Notes: generated from the letters alone by a model not told the origin. A stretch of DNA of 64,000 nucleotides from Aplectana chamaeleonis (GCA_029168955.1 JAPDOI010001728.1:51001-115000); one strand, 5' to 3'; counted from the stretch's first letter, positions 27,993-37,690 are shown. Numbers and translations: made by a program.

Positions 27993-28177
27993 AACGTTTT
28001 TCCGTACTTTGAGAGGTCATAACTTTAGAAAGCGGGGAACAGTTGGGATGAAAAGTTGCACACATATGTATTTTCTTGCAGCGCATCGAATAGTGTACAG
28101 CTCATACCTCTGGTGACGGTATGAATAGGTGATCTCATTGTAGGCATCCGCGCGGGAAGAGATCAAAGCCAAATCCT

Positions 28178-28204
28178 GGTGCGCGCTTCGCGCGCACCAC
28201 AATT
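28178..28204 (+). other. Terminal hairpin plus ACAATT, class-B copy 1
   Basis: Arms GGTGCGCGC and GCGCGCACC, loop TTC, then ACAATT. Compared with the satA hairpin, position 5 of the stem is C:G instead of A:T, a compensatory change. Sequence after ACAATT (AGAATGATC) is unrelated to that at other copies. Confidence 0.85.
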
Positions 28205-28300
28205 AGAATGATCTGCATAGTTGCGGACATTGTTTTCCGGTGTTTCTTCGAATATCGTCTTCGCGGTAAGACTGATTTTTCACTCTACCGGTCTACTGTG

Positions 28301-28552
28301 ATGTCTGCTCTTCGTGTTCTCGTCACTGGTGCAGCTGGCCAGATTGGCTATTCCCTCGTTCTCCAGATTGCAAGAGGAGATGTATTTGGAAGGGTATTCA
28401 TCAGGCCCTGCCCTACGAGCAGTTCGAATGTTTATGTTTGAATTTATAGGACACTCCAGTATATATTATTCTGCTCGACATTCCTGCCATGGCCACGTCT
28501 TTGGAAGGCGTTCAGTTCGAACTACAGGACTGTGCATTTCCTATCCTTGACG
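28301..28552 (+). pseudogene. Cytosolic malate dehydrogenase, first two exons only
   Basis: Cytosolic MDH reduces oxaloacetate to malate with NADH. Exon 1 (28301-28393) starts at ATG and encodes 31 residues with the dinucleotide-binding motif VTGAAGQIGYSL. A 56-bp intron follows (GTATTC donor at 28394, TTTATAG acceptor ending 28449). Exon 2 (28450-28552) encodes IILLDIPAM and the family-typical LEGVQFELQDCAFP. The phase-0 junction gives FGR-DTPVY, as expected in the family. The second donor is probably GT at 28553. No further exon is visible in this window: the next 100 bp reach a TATA module and then unrelated repeats. It is either the 5' end of a real gene with a long repeat-filled intron or a truncated duplicate. 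Both exons are free of stops. Catalytic Arg/His residues lie in later exons and are absent here. Confidence 0.8.
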
Positions 28553-28647
28553 GTCGGTTTGCAAGAGTTAGGTACAGTGTGTGCAAGCTTTAATTCACAG
28601 AACTTATCCAGCACCCAGGCACGAAATTCCCACGGCAAACAATATTT

Positions 28648-28700
28648 ATGATACCCAATTGATAAAGGGTAGTGTATAAAAGAAATGAAGGGCGGTGTGT
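28648..28700 (+). promoter_or_regulatory. TATA-containing promoter-like module, solo copy
   Basis: ATGATACCCAATTGATAAAG, then GTGTATAAAAGAAATG and GGCGGTGTGT. It lies about 95 bp after the mdh exon 2 donor and is not followed by satB. Downstream sequence (GTCCGAAAAAG ... TTTTTCGGAC) forms a short inverted pair of its own. Confidence 0.55.
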
Positions 28701-28949
28701 TAAAATCCGTCCGAAAAAGAATGTCCGCTAACGCGGTCGGCGTGCGTGTCAAGCGGCTACCGCGAAAGCATTTTTCGGACTTTGAGATCGATTAGCAGGA
28801 CTATTTGACGAACGGTGAATCCTATCACAACCAGCTATTTGCAGCCATGGCAAGGCTAGTCTGAAATAATGCCTTCGCGATGACCGCTCCACACTCACGC
28901 CGAACGCGTGGGCGGACAGTCCAATCCGGACAGACTTTACATTCACAAG
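28701..28949. other. Unassigned spacer
   Basis: No gene is supported. The pair GTCCGAAAAAG (about 28710) and TTTTTCGGAC (about 28771) could be terminal inverted repeats of a very small element or a hairpin. Confidence 0.4.
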
Positions 28950-29992
28950 TTTAAACCCTATTTGGACGGTGCAGCCTGCGGCTGCATCGTCGCTTAGGAA
29001 AGGAAATTCCCTGCGTGGAGGCTGAATCTGTCGTACATCGGGTATTTCGGGGGTGAAAATCAGTTTAAACCCTATTTGGACGGTGCAGCCCGCGGCTGCA
29101 CCGTCGCTTAGGGGAGGAAATTCCCTGCGTGGAGGCTAAATCTGTCGTGTATCGGGTATTTCGGGGGGTGAAAATCAGTTTAAACCCTATTTGGACGGTG
29201 CAGCCCGCGGCTGCACCGTCGCTTAGGGGAGGAAATTCCCCGCGTGGAGGCTAAATCTGTCGTGTATCGGGTATTTCGGGGGTGGAAATCAGTTTAAACC
29301 CTATTTGGACGGTGCAGCCCGCGGCTGCACCGTCGCTTAGGGGAGGAAACCCGCTGCGTGGAGGCTAAATCTATCGTGTATCGGGTATTTCGGGGATGGA
29401 AATCAGTTTGAACCCTATTTGGACGGAGCAGCCTGCGGCTGCATCGTCGCTTAGGAAAGGAAATCCCCTGCGTGGAGGCTAAATCTGTCGTACATCGGGT
29501 ATTTCGGGGGTGAAAATCAGTTTAAACCCTATTTGGACGGTGCAGCCCGCGGCTGAACCGTCGCTTAGGGGAGGAAATTCCCTGCGTGGAGGCTAAATCT
29601 GTCGTGTATCGGGTATTTCGGGGGTGGAAGTCAGTTTAAACCCTATTTGGACGATTTGCAGCAGCCCATGGCTGCAACCGTCGCTTAGGGGAGGAAATTC
29701 TGCGTGGAGGCTAAATCTGTCGTGTATCGGGTATTTCGGGGTGAAAATCAGTTTAAACCCTATTTGGACGGTGCAGCCGCGGCTGCACCGTCGCTTAGGG
29801 GAGGAAATTCCCTGCGTGGAGGCTAAATCTGTCGTGTATCGGGTATTTCGGGGGTGGAAATCAGTTTAAATCCTATTTGGACGGTGCAGCCCGCGGCTGC
29901 ACCGTCGCTTAGGGGAGGAAACCCGCTGCGTGGAGGCTAAATCTAACGTGTATCGGGTATTTCAGGGATGGAAATCAGTTTGAACCCTATAG
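28950..29992 (+). repeat. 114-bp tandem repeat with GC-rich palindrome, nine units
   Basis: TTTAAACCCTATTTGGACGG marks unit starts at 28950, 29064, 29179, 29293, 29407, 29521, 29635, 29752, 29865 and a partial at 29979; spacing is 113-117 bp. Every unit has a hairpin made of GACGGTGCAGCC and GGCTGCACCGTC around 2-3 nt. The unit at 29752 has no extra loop bases and forms a perfect 26-bp palindrome. Remaining unit sequence is GGGGAGGAAATTCCCTGCG and TCGTGTATCGGGTATTTCGG. No coding potential is supported. Confidence 0.95.
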
Positions 29993-29994
29993 CC

Positions 29995-31929
29995 CCTTTC
30001 ACAGTCTGCCGGACGGCGCCGTCCAGCACGTTAAAAGCGAGCCGCAGTGCGAGGGAAACTGCGGTGAACAACCGTCAGTACCGACTCTTCAGTACAAAAT
30101 GTAAGGCGAAAACAACTCGTTCTAACCCGTCATAACTTGATCCGACGTCGTGGCAATGCCGAACTGCAGGAAACTTCGTGGAGGAGAAGCGTCTGGGGAG
30201 GAAGTTGCATCGGCGGCTTCAAAGTGACCGCGAACGAAAGTGGACGTGTAGAGCTAAGGAGTTAGAGAAGGCTTGGGAGGAGAAGAATCCGAAGAAAGCC
30301 TACACGTTGCTGCAACTGTTTAGCGGGAAGATGAAGAGATGTTCTCCTGCCTTGAACACTACCAATGGAGTTGCAGTTGGTGATGCGACGCTGCCAATAT
30401 GGAAGGATTACTTCAGTTCACTACTGAATCGTCCAGCGCCATCAGTACCTGAGCTCCCGCATGTTCAGAGAGCACATTACGATGTCAGTGAGGAACCGCC
30501 GTCTGAGTCTGAAGTTTTGGATTGTGTGCGTAAAGTGAAGAATGGAAAGGCAGGTGGAGATGACAACATCACTGCTGAAATGCTGAAAGCTCTTCCTCCG
30601 TCTGGGATTCGTGAAATGACCAACACCATCCGTGCCATATGGATGAGCGAAAGGATACCCGATTCGTGGAGACATGCAATCATCGTACCTCTTCACAAGA
30701 AGCTATCCGTCACGGATCCTAAGAACTACAGAGGAATTTCTCTACTTCGTGTCATGTACAAGGTTTTAAAACGTATCATTCTCGAGCGACTTATCAAACA
30801 TCGTGAAGGTACGACCAGAGATGATCAGGCCGGTTTTCGACCCGGAAGATCGACCATCGACCAAGTGTTCGTCGTGAGAAGAGTAATTGAATCGTGGCAG
30901 CGGTATTCGAAGCCATTACAGCTTGCTTTTTTAGACTTTGAAGCCGCGTTCGACTCTCCTCATCGTGATCGATTGCTCAATGCTCTGCGAGCAGATGGAG
31001 TCCCGGAAAAGTGTGTTCGGTTAATCGAGAACATGAAAAAAGGAACAACAGCGGCAGTTCGTACACCTGTCGGATTTACGTCAGCTTTCGAGGTGGGGGT
31101 TGTGATACTCGTTTCGAAGTATGCCGCAGCCTATGAACTTCGTCTACGTCCCGACAAATGCAAGCAGATGTGGGTCTCTCAGAGGCCTTCAACGGGAGTG
31201 TGTGTGGACGGACAACGAACCGAACTGGTGAACGATTTCTGTTATTTGGGCTGTTTGCTGAAGAACGGTGGTAGTTATGCAGCGGATATTCAACAACAAT
31301 GTGCGAAAGCTACGTCTGCATTTAATTCTCTAACCAAGTGTTTGTGGTCTACCACCATCGCAAAGGAAGTCAAGTTGTGCGTCTACCTATCCGTTATTCG
31401 CCCTATCATGATGTACGGATCGGAGACGTGGGCAGCACCGAAGACGCAGATGGAAAGGTTGGATTGCACGGAGAGGAAGCTTTTTAGGCGTTTGCTTGGA
31501 TATTTCTGGCCGCGTGTATGCCATAACGAAGACCTTTACAAGGGAATCGATGCAGTACATCAACGCTTGACACGAGGGGGGTGCCAGCATCTCCTAACGC
31601 CATCTCAAGCAGCAATGGAAAGTCGACTTCGACTGCTCGGGCATATACTAAGAAGAACGCCGGATCGTTTCGTACAACACGCTTTGAGAATGCTTCCAAA
31701 TCCTGTCTGGAAACGGCCACCTGGGCGTAGGTGAAAGTTCTGGACGGATGTGGTTAAAGAGGATTTGAAGTCACTCGGCATCCAAAGACAGTTCAGGCGC
31801 GATGTTTCGTTTCGCAGGAAATGGAATAGTGACAGCTGGAAGGAATGTGGTCAAATTGTAGCTGAAGACCGTGAAAAATGGACCCGGCTGACTACTAGGA
31901 CGGCACACCTCGGTGAAGATGCGGAATGA
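29995..31929 (+). pseudogene. RTE-like non-LTR retrotransposon reverse transcriptase, 5'-truncated, catalytic core deleted
   Basis: The main open frame is 30178-31731, about 518 residues, and starts mid-protein (first codon GTG; a stop lies at 30133). Visible are VRKVKNGKAGGDD, a finger motif PLHKKLSVTDPKNYRGISL, AGFRPGRSTIDQ (about residues 218-230), motif A LDFEAAFDSPHRDRLL (about 249-264) and the C-terminal GSETWAAPKTQMERLDCTE. Between TSAFEV and LVSKYAAAYELRLRPDKC, near 31095, the segment holding the GxxQG box and the YADD catalytic aspartates is missing, yet the frame is kept. A TGA at 31732-31734 (probably from CGA) interrupts it; the frame continues KFWTDVVKEDLKSL to a stop at 31927-31929. 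The N-terminal endonuclease is absent, and sequence from 29995 probably belongs to the element. It cannot be active. Confidence 0.9.
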
Positions 31930-32280
31930 CCGTGTCAGGCGAAAGCCAACCGATTAAGTCAAGTAAGTCACCATGATTTGTGGTGGAATCAATAACTTAG
32001 GCGTAACGTCTGCAGTGTTTTGTGCTGTCACACCACCAAACACTGCATTTGACGCCTGTGTTGGCAATCGGTGCCGCCCGGCATTTCGCGTTTTCATAAA
32101 GATTCCAACGCGAAACGGCCATTCTTCAGTTATGCGATTCAAAAAATTCCGGCGGTCGCGAGGGAAGTCAAGGGATGCGAGAGGTGGCCGTGGAGCGCTC
32201 TGTTTGTACTGAAATTTTACCTCATCTACCCTTTGACTCCCAGGCGGGTTGATGGCGAATTCGACCCACGGTAAACAAAA
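31930..32280. other. Unassigned spacer after the RTE copy
   Basis: No gene is supported. An AAGTCAAGTAAGTC stretch just after the RTE stop (31957-31970) may be its 3' tail repeat. The remainder, including AAACACTGCATTTGACGCC, is not recognised. Confidence 0.4.
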
Positions 32281-32719
32281 CTGATGATACCCAATTGATA
32301 AAGGGAAGGGTATAAAAGAGATGGAGAGCGGTGTGTCGGTGCTATGTGGGAAGGAGGGGGGGGGCACTATGGCGGGATGGACTTTGCCATTCCTATTTTA
32401 CTGTGCCGCACTAAATCTGAGCATCTACCCGGGGTTTCCCTCCCCTGCCAAGATCAGAAGAGTCACTGCGGCACGGAAAAATGGGCGTGGCCAAGTGCGA
32501 TACAACAGTGCCCCCCCCCTTCCCACATAGCACCCGGTGTGTCTTCATTCGCGCACCGTACTCCTTCAGGGGCCATTAGTTGAGGCTCTGAACTGACTAT
32601 AATGTAGGAAAACAGCACGACCCGTTTTCAAATTGTCACGGTATCAGGCAGTAAACATGGAAAACTCTTGAAAGAAAAACCATAACACTTCCGTGAGAAT
32701 TTTGTGCCGGTGGCAAATT
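32281..32719 (+). promoter_or_regulatory. TATA-containing module, interrupted by a MITE
   Basis: CTGATGATACCCAATTGATA with GGGTATAAAAGAG (TATAAAA at 32311) and GCGGTGTGTC. The MITE at 32338-32534 is inserted just after GGTGTGTC. Beyond it the module resumes (CGGTGTGTCTTCATTC, GGGGCCATTAGTTGAGG, GGAAAACAGCAC) as in copies at 26961-27040. It continues to GTGAGAATTTTGTGCCGG at 32693, where the class-B hairpin terminus is inserted after AAATT. Confidence 0.6.
32338..32534. mobile_element. MITE, 197 bp, TIR GGTGCTATGTGGGAAGG, 9-bp target duplication
   Basis: Near-perfect terminal inverted repeats GGTGCTATGTGGGAAGG and CCTTCCCACATAGCACC (with G/C-runs inside) are flanked by CGGTGTGTC on both sides (32329-32337 and 32535-32543). 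A 9-bp duplication fits Mutator-like elements. A second copy is at 37467-37690. Interior shares TGTGCCGCACTAAAT and GGCCAAGTGCGATACAACAG with it. No coding capacity. Confidence 0.88.
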
Positions 32720-32721
32720 GT

Positions 32722-32742
32722 GGTGCGCGCGAAGCGTGCACC
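32722..32742 (-). other. Terminal hairpin, class-B copy 2
   Basis: Arms GGTGCGCGC and GCGTGCACC (plus strand) around GAA. One arm carries a G-to-A change (minus strand) that leaves an A-C mismatch, consistent with decay. AATT at 32716-32719 precedes it. Confidence 0.8.
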
Positions 32743-32930
32743 AGGATTTGGCTTTGATCTCTTCCCGCGCGGATGCCCTACAATCAGATCACCTATTCAT
32801 ACCGTGACCAGAGGTATGAGCTGTACACCATTCGATGCGCTGCAAGAAATTACATGTTTGTGCAACTTTTCATCCTAACTGGTTCCCGCTTTCTAAAGTT
32901 ATGACCTCTCAAAGTACGCAAAAACGTTCT

Positions 32931-33162
32931 CCACCACCGCCCCCGCCCCCGCCTCCGCCTCCGCCTCCGCCTCCGCCTCCCCCTCCCCCTCCGCCTCCGC
33001 CTCCGCCTCCGCCTCCGCCTCCGCCTCCGCCTCCGCCTCCGCCTCCGCCTCCGCCTCCGCCTCCGCCTCCGCCTCCGCCTCCGCCTCCGCCTCCGCCTCC
33101 GCCTCCGCCTCCGCCTCCGCCTCCGCCTCCGCCTCCGCCTCTGCCTCTGCCTCCGCCGTTAT
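32931..33162 (-). repeat. (GGCGGA)n microsatellite, copy 2
   Basis: About 38 hexamers reading CCGCCT on the plus strand, with CCCCCT and CTGCCT variants. It is longer than the tracts at 27838 and 46253, so tract length varies between element copies. Confidence 0.95.
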
Positions 33163-33329
33163 CAGTCATTGTTTTCTTAGACTCCGTATAAACACCTTGC
33201 TCCCTAGGGTGGTGTATTTTAAACGTTTGGCTCGGACGCTGTGCGGTAGGGATGTTCTTGAGCGGTCCATGCGCACCACCGATAAGAAGGCGTCGCAGGG
33301 TGTGCTGAAGTGTCGGTTGACTATGCGAG

Positions 33330-35055
33330 ACCGCAGTAGGAGTACGCAGAACGTCATGGAACTACATCAGGACCTCAGTAGGGGTGTGCAGGTAGCCGTA
33401 GGTTATGTACAGGACCTCAGTAGGAGTGTGCAGGGCATCGTAAAACGTGTGCGGGACTTTAGTAGGAGTGTGCAGGACATCATGGAACCTGTGCAGGACC
33501 CCAGTTTGGGTGTGCAGGACGTCGAAGAATGTGTGCAGGACCTCAGTAGGAGTGCGCAGGACCTCAAGGAACTTGTGCAGGACCCCAGTAAGGGTGTGCA
33601 GGACGTCGTAGAAAGTGTGCAGGACCTTTGTAGGAGTGTGTAGGACATCACGTGACCTGTGCAGGACCCCAATTGGGGGTGCAGGACGTCGTAAAATGTG
33701 TGCACGACCTCAGTAGGAGTGTGCAGGACATCAAGGAACTTGTGCAGGACCCCAGTAAGGGTGTGCTGGACGTCGTAGAGTGTGTGCAGGGCCTCAGTAG
33801 GAGTGTGCAGGACATTATGGGACCTGAGCAGGACCCCAGTAGGGGTGTGTAGGACATCATGGAACCTGTGCAGGACCCCAGTAGGGGTGTGCAGGACGTC
33901 ATAGAGTGTGTGCAGGACCTCAGTAGGAGTGTGCAGGACCTTAGTAGGAGTGTGCAGGACATCATGGAACCTGTGCAAGACCCCAGTAGGGGTGTGCAGG
34001 ACGTCGTGGAATGTGTGCAGGACCTCAGCAGGAGAGTTCAGGACATAAAGGAACTTGTGCAGGACCCCACTAGGGGTGTGCAGGACGTCGTACAATGCGT
34101 GCAGGACCTCAGTAGGATTGTGCAGAAAATCATGGAACGTGTGCAGGATCCCAGTAGGGATGAGCAGGACGTCCTGGAATGTGTACAGGACCTCAGTGGG
34201 GGTGTGCAGGACATCATGAAGCGTGTGCAGGACCTCAGTAGGAGTGTGCAGCACATCATGGAACGTGTGCAGGATCCCAACAGAGGTGTAAAGGACATCG
34301 TGAAGCGTGTGCAGGACCCCAGTAGGGATGAACAGGACGTCACGGAATGTGTGTAGGACCTTAGTCAAAGTGTCCAGGACATCATAGAACGTGTGCAGGA
34401 CCCCACTAGGGGTGTGCAGAACGTCGTAGAATGTGTGGAGGACCTCAATAGGAATGTGCAGGATACCAAGGAACTTGTGCAGGACCCCAGTAAGGGTGTG
34501 CAGGACGTTGTAGAATGCGTGCAGGACCTCAGTAGAAGTGTGCAGAGAATCATGGAGCGTGTGAAGAACCTCAGTAGGAGTGTGCAGGACATCATGGAAC
34601 GTGTGCAGGATTCCAACAGAGGTGTACAGGACATCATGAAGCGTGTACAGGACCCCAGTAGGGATGAGCAGGACGTCATGGAATGTGTGTAGGAACTCAG
34701 TAAAAGTGTGCAGGACGTCGTAGAACGTGCGCAGGGCCCCACTAGGGATGTGCAGAACGTCGCAGAATGTGTGCAGGACCTCAGTAGGAGTGTGCAGGAC
34801 ATCATGGAATCTGTGCAGGACCCCAGTAGGGGTGTGCAGGACGTCGTGGAATGTGTGCAGGACCTCAGTAGGAGAGTGCAGGACATCATATGACCTGTGC
34901 AGGACTTCAGTAGGGGTGTGCGGAACGTCGTAGAATGTGTGCAGGACATCATAGAACGTGTGCAGGACCCCACTAGGGGTGTGCAGAACATCAATGTGCT
35001 TAGTAGGAGTGTGCAGGACATCAAGTGACGTGTGCAGGACCTCAGTTTAATGTTT
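33330..35055 (-). repeat. satB minisatellite, about 41 units of 42 bp
   Basis: Plus-strand units read CTCAGTAGGAGTGTGCAGGA then CATCATGGAACGTGTGCAGGAC, the reverse complement of satB at 27190. Sequence alternates CATCATGGAACGTGTG, GTCGTAGAATGTGTG and CCCAGTAGGGGTGTG forms. The open frames of up to 321 codons on both strands are repeat translation. Confidence 0.95.
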
Positions 35056-35277
35056 AGGACACCGCATACAAGCCATACCTCCAAATCAACAAGAACGATA
35101 GTTGAATGCGCCAGAACAGGGCTACCGAAATCTCACTCGAGTTGGCTCTAAAATTTTCAAAATTCTGAGTCCGAATTCGCTACATCTTCACCACGGGTGG
35201 TGCTGTTTTCCTGCTTTGTAGTCCAGGCAGATCCTTAATTGCTGACCTCTGGAGAAGGACGGTATGTGAATGAAGAT

Positions 35278-35330
35278 ACACCGCTTTCCACTTCTTTTAT
35301 TCTTTACCCTTGATCAATCGGGTATCATAA
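35278..35330 (-). promoter_or_regulatory. Decayed TATA-module, class-B copy 2
   Basis: Minus strand reads TGATACCCGATTGATCAAGG, then AGAATAAAAGAAGTGG and AGCGGTGTATC. The TATA box is degraded to AATAAAA. It points toward the satB array at 35055. Confidence 0.5.
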
Positions 35331-35493
35331 AGTTTGTTTACGAGAGCCGAATAACATCATGCCTAAGATTTTGGTAGTCCTCTTCTGGCGCACTTAACTA
35401 TCGTTCTTGTTCCGAATCAGACATACGGGCCGGCGCAGACGAGCCACATTAGCATGAACCGGTGAAGTTTGCCTAGAGCGGCTGACGCTGGGT

Positions 35494-35690
35494 CTATCCT
35501 AGACGTGGTGGGGCCACCCAAGATTTACTCATAGGAATGATGAAACTCTTATGAAAGATGCCTGATGCTGCGCTATCAAACATTGTTTTTATAAGAGCTC
35601 TATGGAAATACTTCGACTGGTAGCCTTACCAATTGGCGGTTCACTTCATTTCTGTCTTAAATGATGGGCGCCACCCCCTGTCTAGGATAG
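35494..35690. mobile_element. MITE, 197 bp, TIR CTATCCTAGAC
   Basis: Terminal repeats CTATCCTAGAC at 35494 and GTCTAGGATAG ending 35690, with a second inner pair of G/C-rich sequence (GGTGGGGCCACCC). Interior contains AGATGCCTGATGCTG and TTCACTTCATTTCTGTC. A related copy is split between 37698 and 44738. Confidence 0.82.
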
Positions 35691-35942
35691 TGCCTAGACC
35701 CTGTACAATTGGGTCATTTTAAAACTCATTTTTTCCATTTTTTCGACTTTTAAATTCGAAAAGTATAGGCCTTGTATCTTACTTGTAGGAAGCCGCGTTG
35801 CAACTATTATCTTGCAAGTATCGTCTTAGCAGCGGAGCGGTTGTTTGTTCATTTCTACCACTAAATTTTCGAAAAAAACACCTTGATTTTTAGAGCTTGA
35901 CGATATTGTAGAAGGGAAACCCTTGGAAAGAGTTGTGAGATT
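35691..35942. other. Remnant of a dispersed repeat
   Basis: AGGAAGCCGCGTTGCAACTA and AGCAGCGGAGCGGTTGTTTG here match 51040-51105, and TTTTCGAAAAAAAC follows. It resembles one end of the element at 50868-51135. No gene is seen. Confidence 0.55.
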
Positions 35943-37240
35943 TTTGAAACTTGGGCTTCGCAGAAAAGGTCAAGGATTTGGCATTACTCTAAAATGTCGT
36001 GAAATTGTTCCATTAGATTTGCCTATCAAACTGATTTCCTAAATGTAGTGAAATTGTTGAATTGATTTGGCTTTTGTTGGTATAAGCAGACAACATAATT
36101 ATCAATTATAGTGAAATTGTTGCAAACGGATTTGGCAGGAGCTCTATGATTTATCACTGTCAAATCACGCGTCAGAAGGGGTTTTTCTTGAAGCGCATAT
36201 TGAATCAAATGAGAACAATAATAAGTCTAGCAGCAAAACGTTTCCATACAATGTGAACCGTGAAAGCGTTGAGGACACGAATACATAGCGTTATTAGCTA
36301 ATAAATTGCGTTAGATTTCGTTTTCATGATTGTTGTGTAATCGGTGAGGGAAGGTCTAGTACCTTAGTGGGAGCTACAATGAAAAGGAAGACTAACATTT
36401 GAAAACCATATTTCTAGCCCATAAGGCCACGTTTCGTTCAGCATTGTTGGCTGAGGATTAATTTTTTCTTTTTGTCTTCATTCGCTCGCCTCTTCATTCG
36501 CTCGCCAGAGACCTTCTTAAAGGCAGTGTTCACGATGAAAAAAGTTTTTGAAATTCCACTGGGATTGGGTAGTGGAGGGACACTCTGTGACGTTAACGTC
36601 GAAAGAACGCATGAAAGCGAGCCAGGAAGAGCCTTGAAAGAGCCCGAACTTGCAACTTCGAGCGCATTGAAAACCCCAAAAGCGCATCACACGCCCACCG
36701 ACGTGAACAAATAAATGCTCGAGATCGTGAGATGAGCGATGATTTTCAATCATTAGCCCCGTTCTTCCCTTCATTCTCAGCTTCTCTCTTTACTCAGGTC
36801 AGCTCGCATAGATTAGCTGCAAAAGACGGAAATTACAAGCCTCGGACAACTCGTCCACCATGTTTCCATAGCTCAATCTTTGAGGGACCATACCTGCGTT
36901 CACAGAAGGTCTTGTATGATTTCAGAGACACCATTGGAATCAGCATGGGGCCGTTTTCAAGAAAGGCGGAAAAACAGAAAAACGATTTTCATCGTGAACA
37001 CTGCCTTTAAGCGTGATTTGACTGTGATAATTCATAGAGCTCCTGCCAAATTCGTTTGCAACAATTTCTCTACATTCGATAATTATGTTGTCTGCTTATA
37101 CCAAGAAAAGCCAAATCAATTCAACAATTTCACTACATTTAGGAAAACAGTTCGATAGGCAAATCTAATGGAACAATTTCACGACATTTTAGAGCAATGC
37201 CAAATCCTTGACCTTTTCTGCGGAGCCCAAGTTTCAGAAA
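35943..37240. mobile_element. Long-TIR palindromic element P1 (arms about 230 bp)
   Basis: Left arm 35943-36180 (AAACTTGGGCTTCGCAGAAA) is the inverted copy of right arm 37012-37240, with only scattered mismatches. Arms carry alternating GATTTGGC and GTGAAATTGTT motifs and end inward at CAAATCACGCGTCAGAAG. The centre contains a second MITE (36513-37014). A relative at 51185-51815 lacks that MITE. No transposase is visible, so this would be non-autonomous. Confidence 0.85.
36513..37014. mobile_element. MITE nested in P1, TIR AAAGGCAGTGTTCACGATG
   Basis: CTTAAAGGCAGTGTTCACG near 36512 and its inverted copy CGTGAACACTGCCTTTAAG near 36996 bound about 500 bp. The relative at 51745 has the uninterrupted sequence GACCTTCTGACGCGCGATTT where this copy is split, so this is an insertion. 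Small reading frames inside (up to 92 codons) have no recognisable domain. Confidence 0.78.
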
Positions 37241-37466
37241 TTATAAACTTGTATTGCTCCACGCTCAGAGGTATAGTGAACAACACAGATATGTATTCAG
37301 CAATATGAAGACAATTGAGGTACATGCGAAACGCGAATCTGAGAAAAGATCATTTCACTCGCACTTTTTATCTAAACCAAACATCAATTAATAATTAATA
37401 TCTAAACGTTCACTGAGAATATTCTGAAAGAAAATTACTCCAGGTTGTTACATGAACTACCGGCTC

Positions 37467-37690
37467 GGTGCTATGTGGGAAGGGGGGGGGGCACTATGGC
37501 GCCATGGATATGGCCACGCCCATTTCACTGTGCCGCACTAAATTTGATTCCCGAAAATCTATCGCGAAAAAATGTGAGCACCTACCCGGGGTTTCCTTCC
37601 TCTGCCAAAATCAGGAGAGTCATTGTGGCATGGAAAATGGGCATGGCCAAGTGCGATACAACAGTGGCCCACCCCTTCCCACATAGCACC
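37467..37690. mobile_element. MITE, second copy with TIR GGTGCTATGTGGGAAGG
   Basis: Same terminal and internal sequences as 32338-32534. Flanked by ACCGGCTC at 37459-37466 and 37691-37698, an 8-bp target duplication. It landed at the left edge of the CTATCCTAGAC MITE at 37698. Confidence 0.85.

Larger units (their letters stand above)
26740..28204 (+). mobile_element. Class-B minisatellite-hairpin element, copy 1
   Basis: Order on this strand: shared upstream sequence (AGTCAGCCGCTCTAG), TATA-bearing module 26911-26970, palindrome 27041-27054, seven satB units 27190-27475, unique DNA with GTTTATATGGAGTCTAAG, a (GGCGGA)n tract 27838-27992, unique DNA, hairpin 28178-28198 and ACAATT. The same order occurs reversed at 35490-32716 and 48332-46041. 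The left edge is set only by where similarity to the second copy starts (near TAGGATAG). No transposase or other enzyme is encoded, so it would be non-autonomous. Helitron2/Helentron-like is my best guess because of the asymmetric 3' hairpin and internal tandem repeats. Confidence 0.75.
32716..35490 (-). mobile_element. Class-B minisatellite-hairpin element, copy 2
   Basis: Reverse orientation. From the right: shared upstream sequence (near 35480), TATA-like module 35330-35278, leader, about 41 satB units 35055-33330, unique DNA, (GGCGGA)n tract 33162-32931, unique DNA, hairpin 32742-32722 and AATT. About 235 bp present between microsatellite and GTTATCAGTCATT in copies 1 and 3 is missing here. 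The right edge abuts the MITE at 35494. Non-autonomous; no enzyme encoded. Confidence 0.75.

Noticed and set aside
30178..31734. Functional RTE reverse transcriptase gene
   Set aside because: The YADD segment is deleted, the endonuclease is missing and a stop precedes the native C-terminus.
32931..33162. Proline- or glycine-rich protein
   Set aside because: Same hexamer tract in another element copy; both strands are open for compositional reasons.
33330..35055. Coiled-coil-like protein with VQDLSRSVQDI repeats
   Set aside because: A 14-residue periodic frame of the satB array; the opposite strand is equally open and unit number differs between copies.
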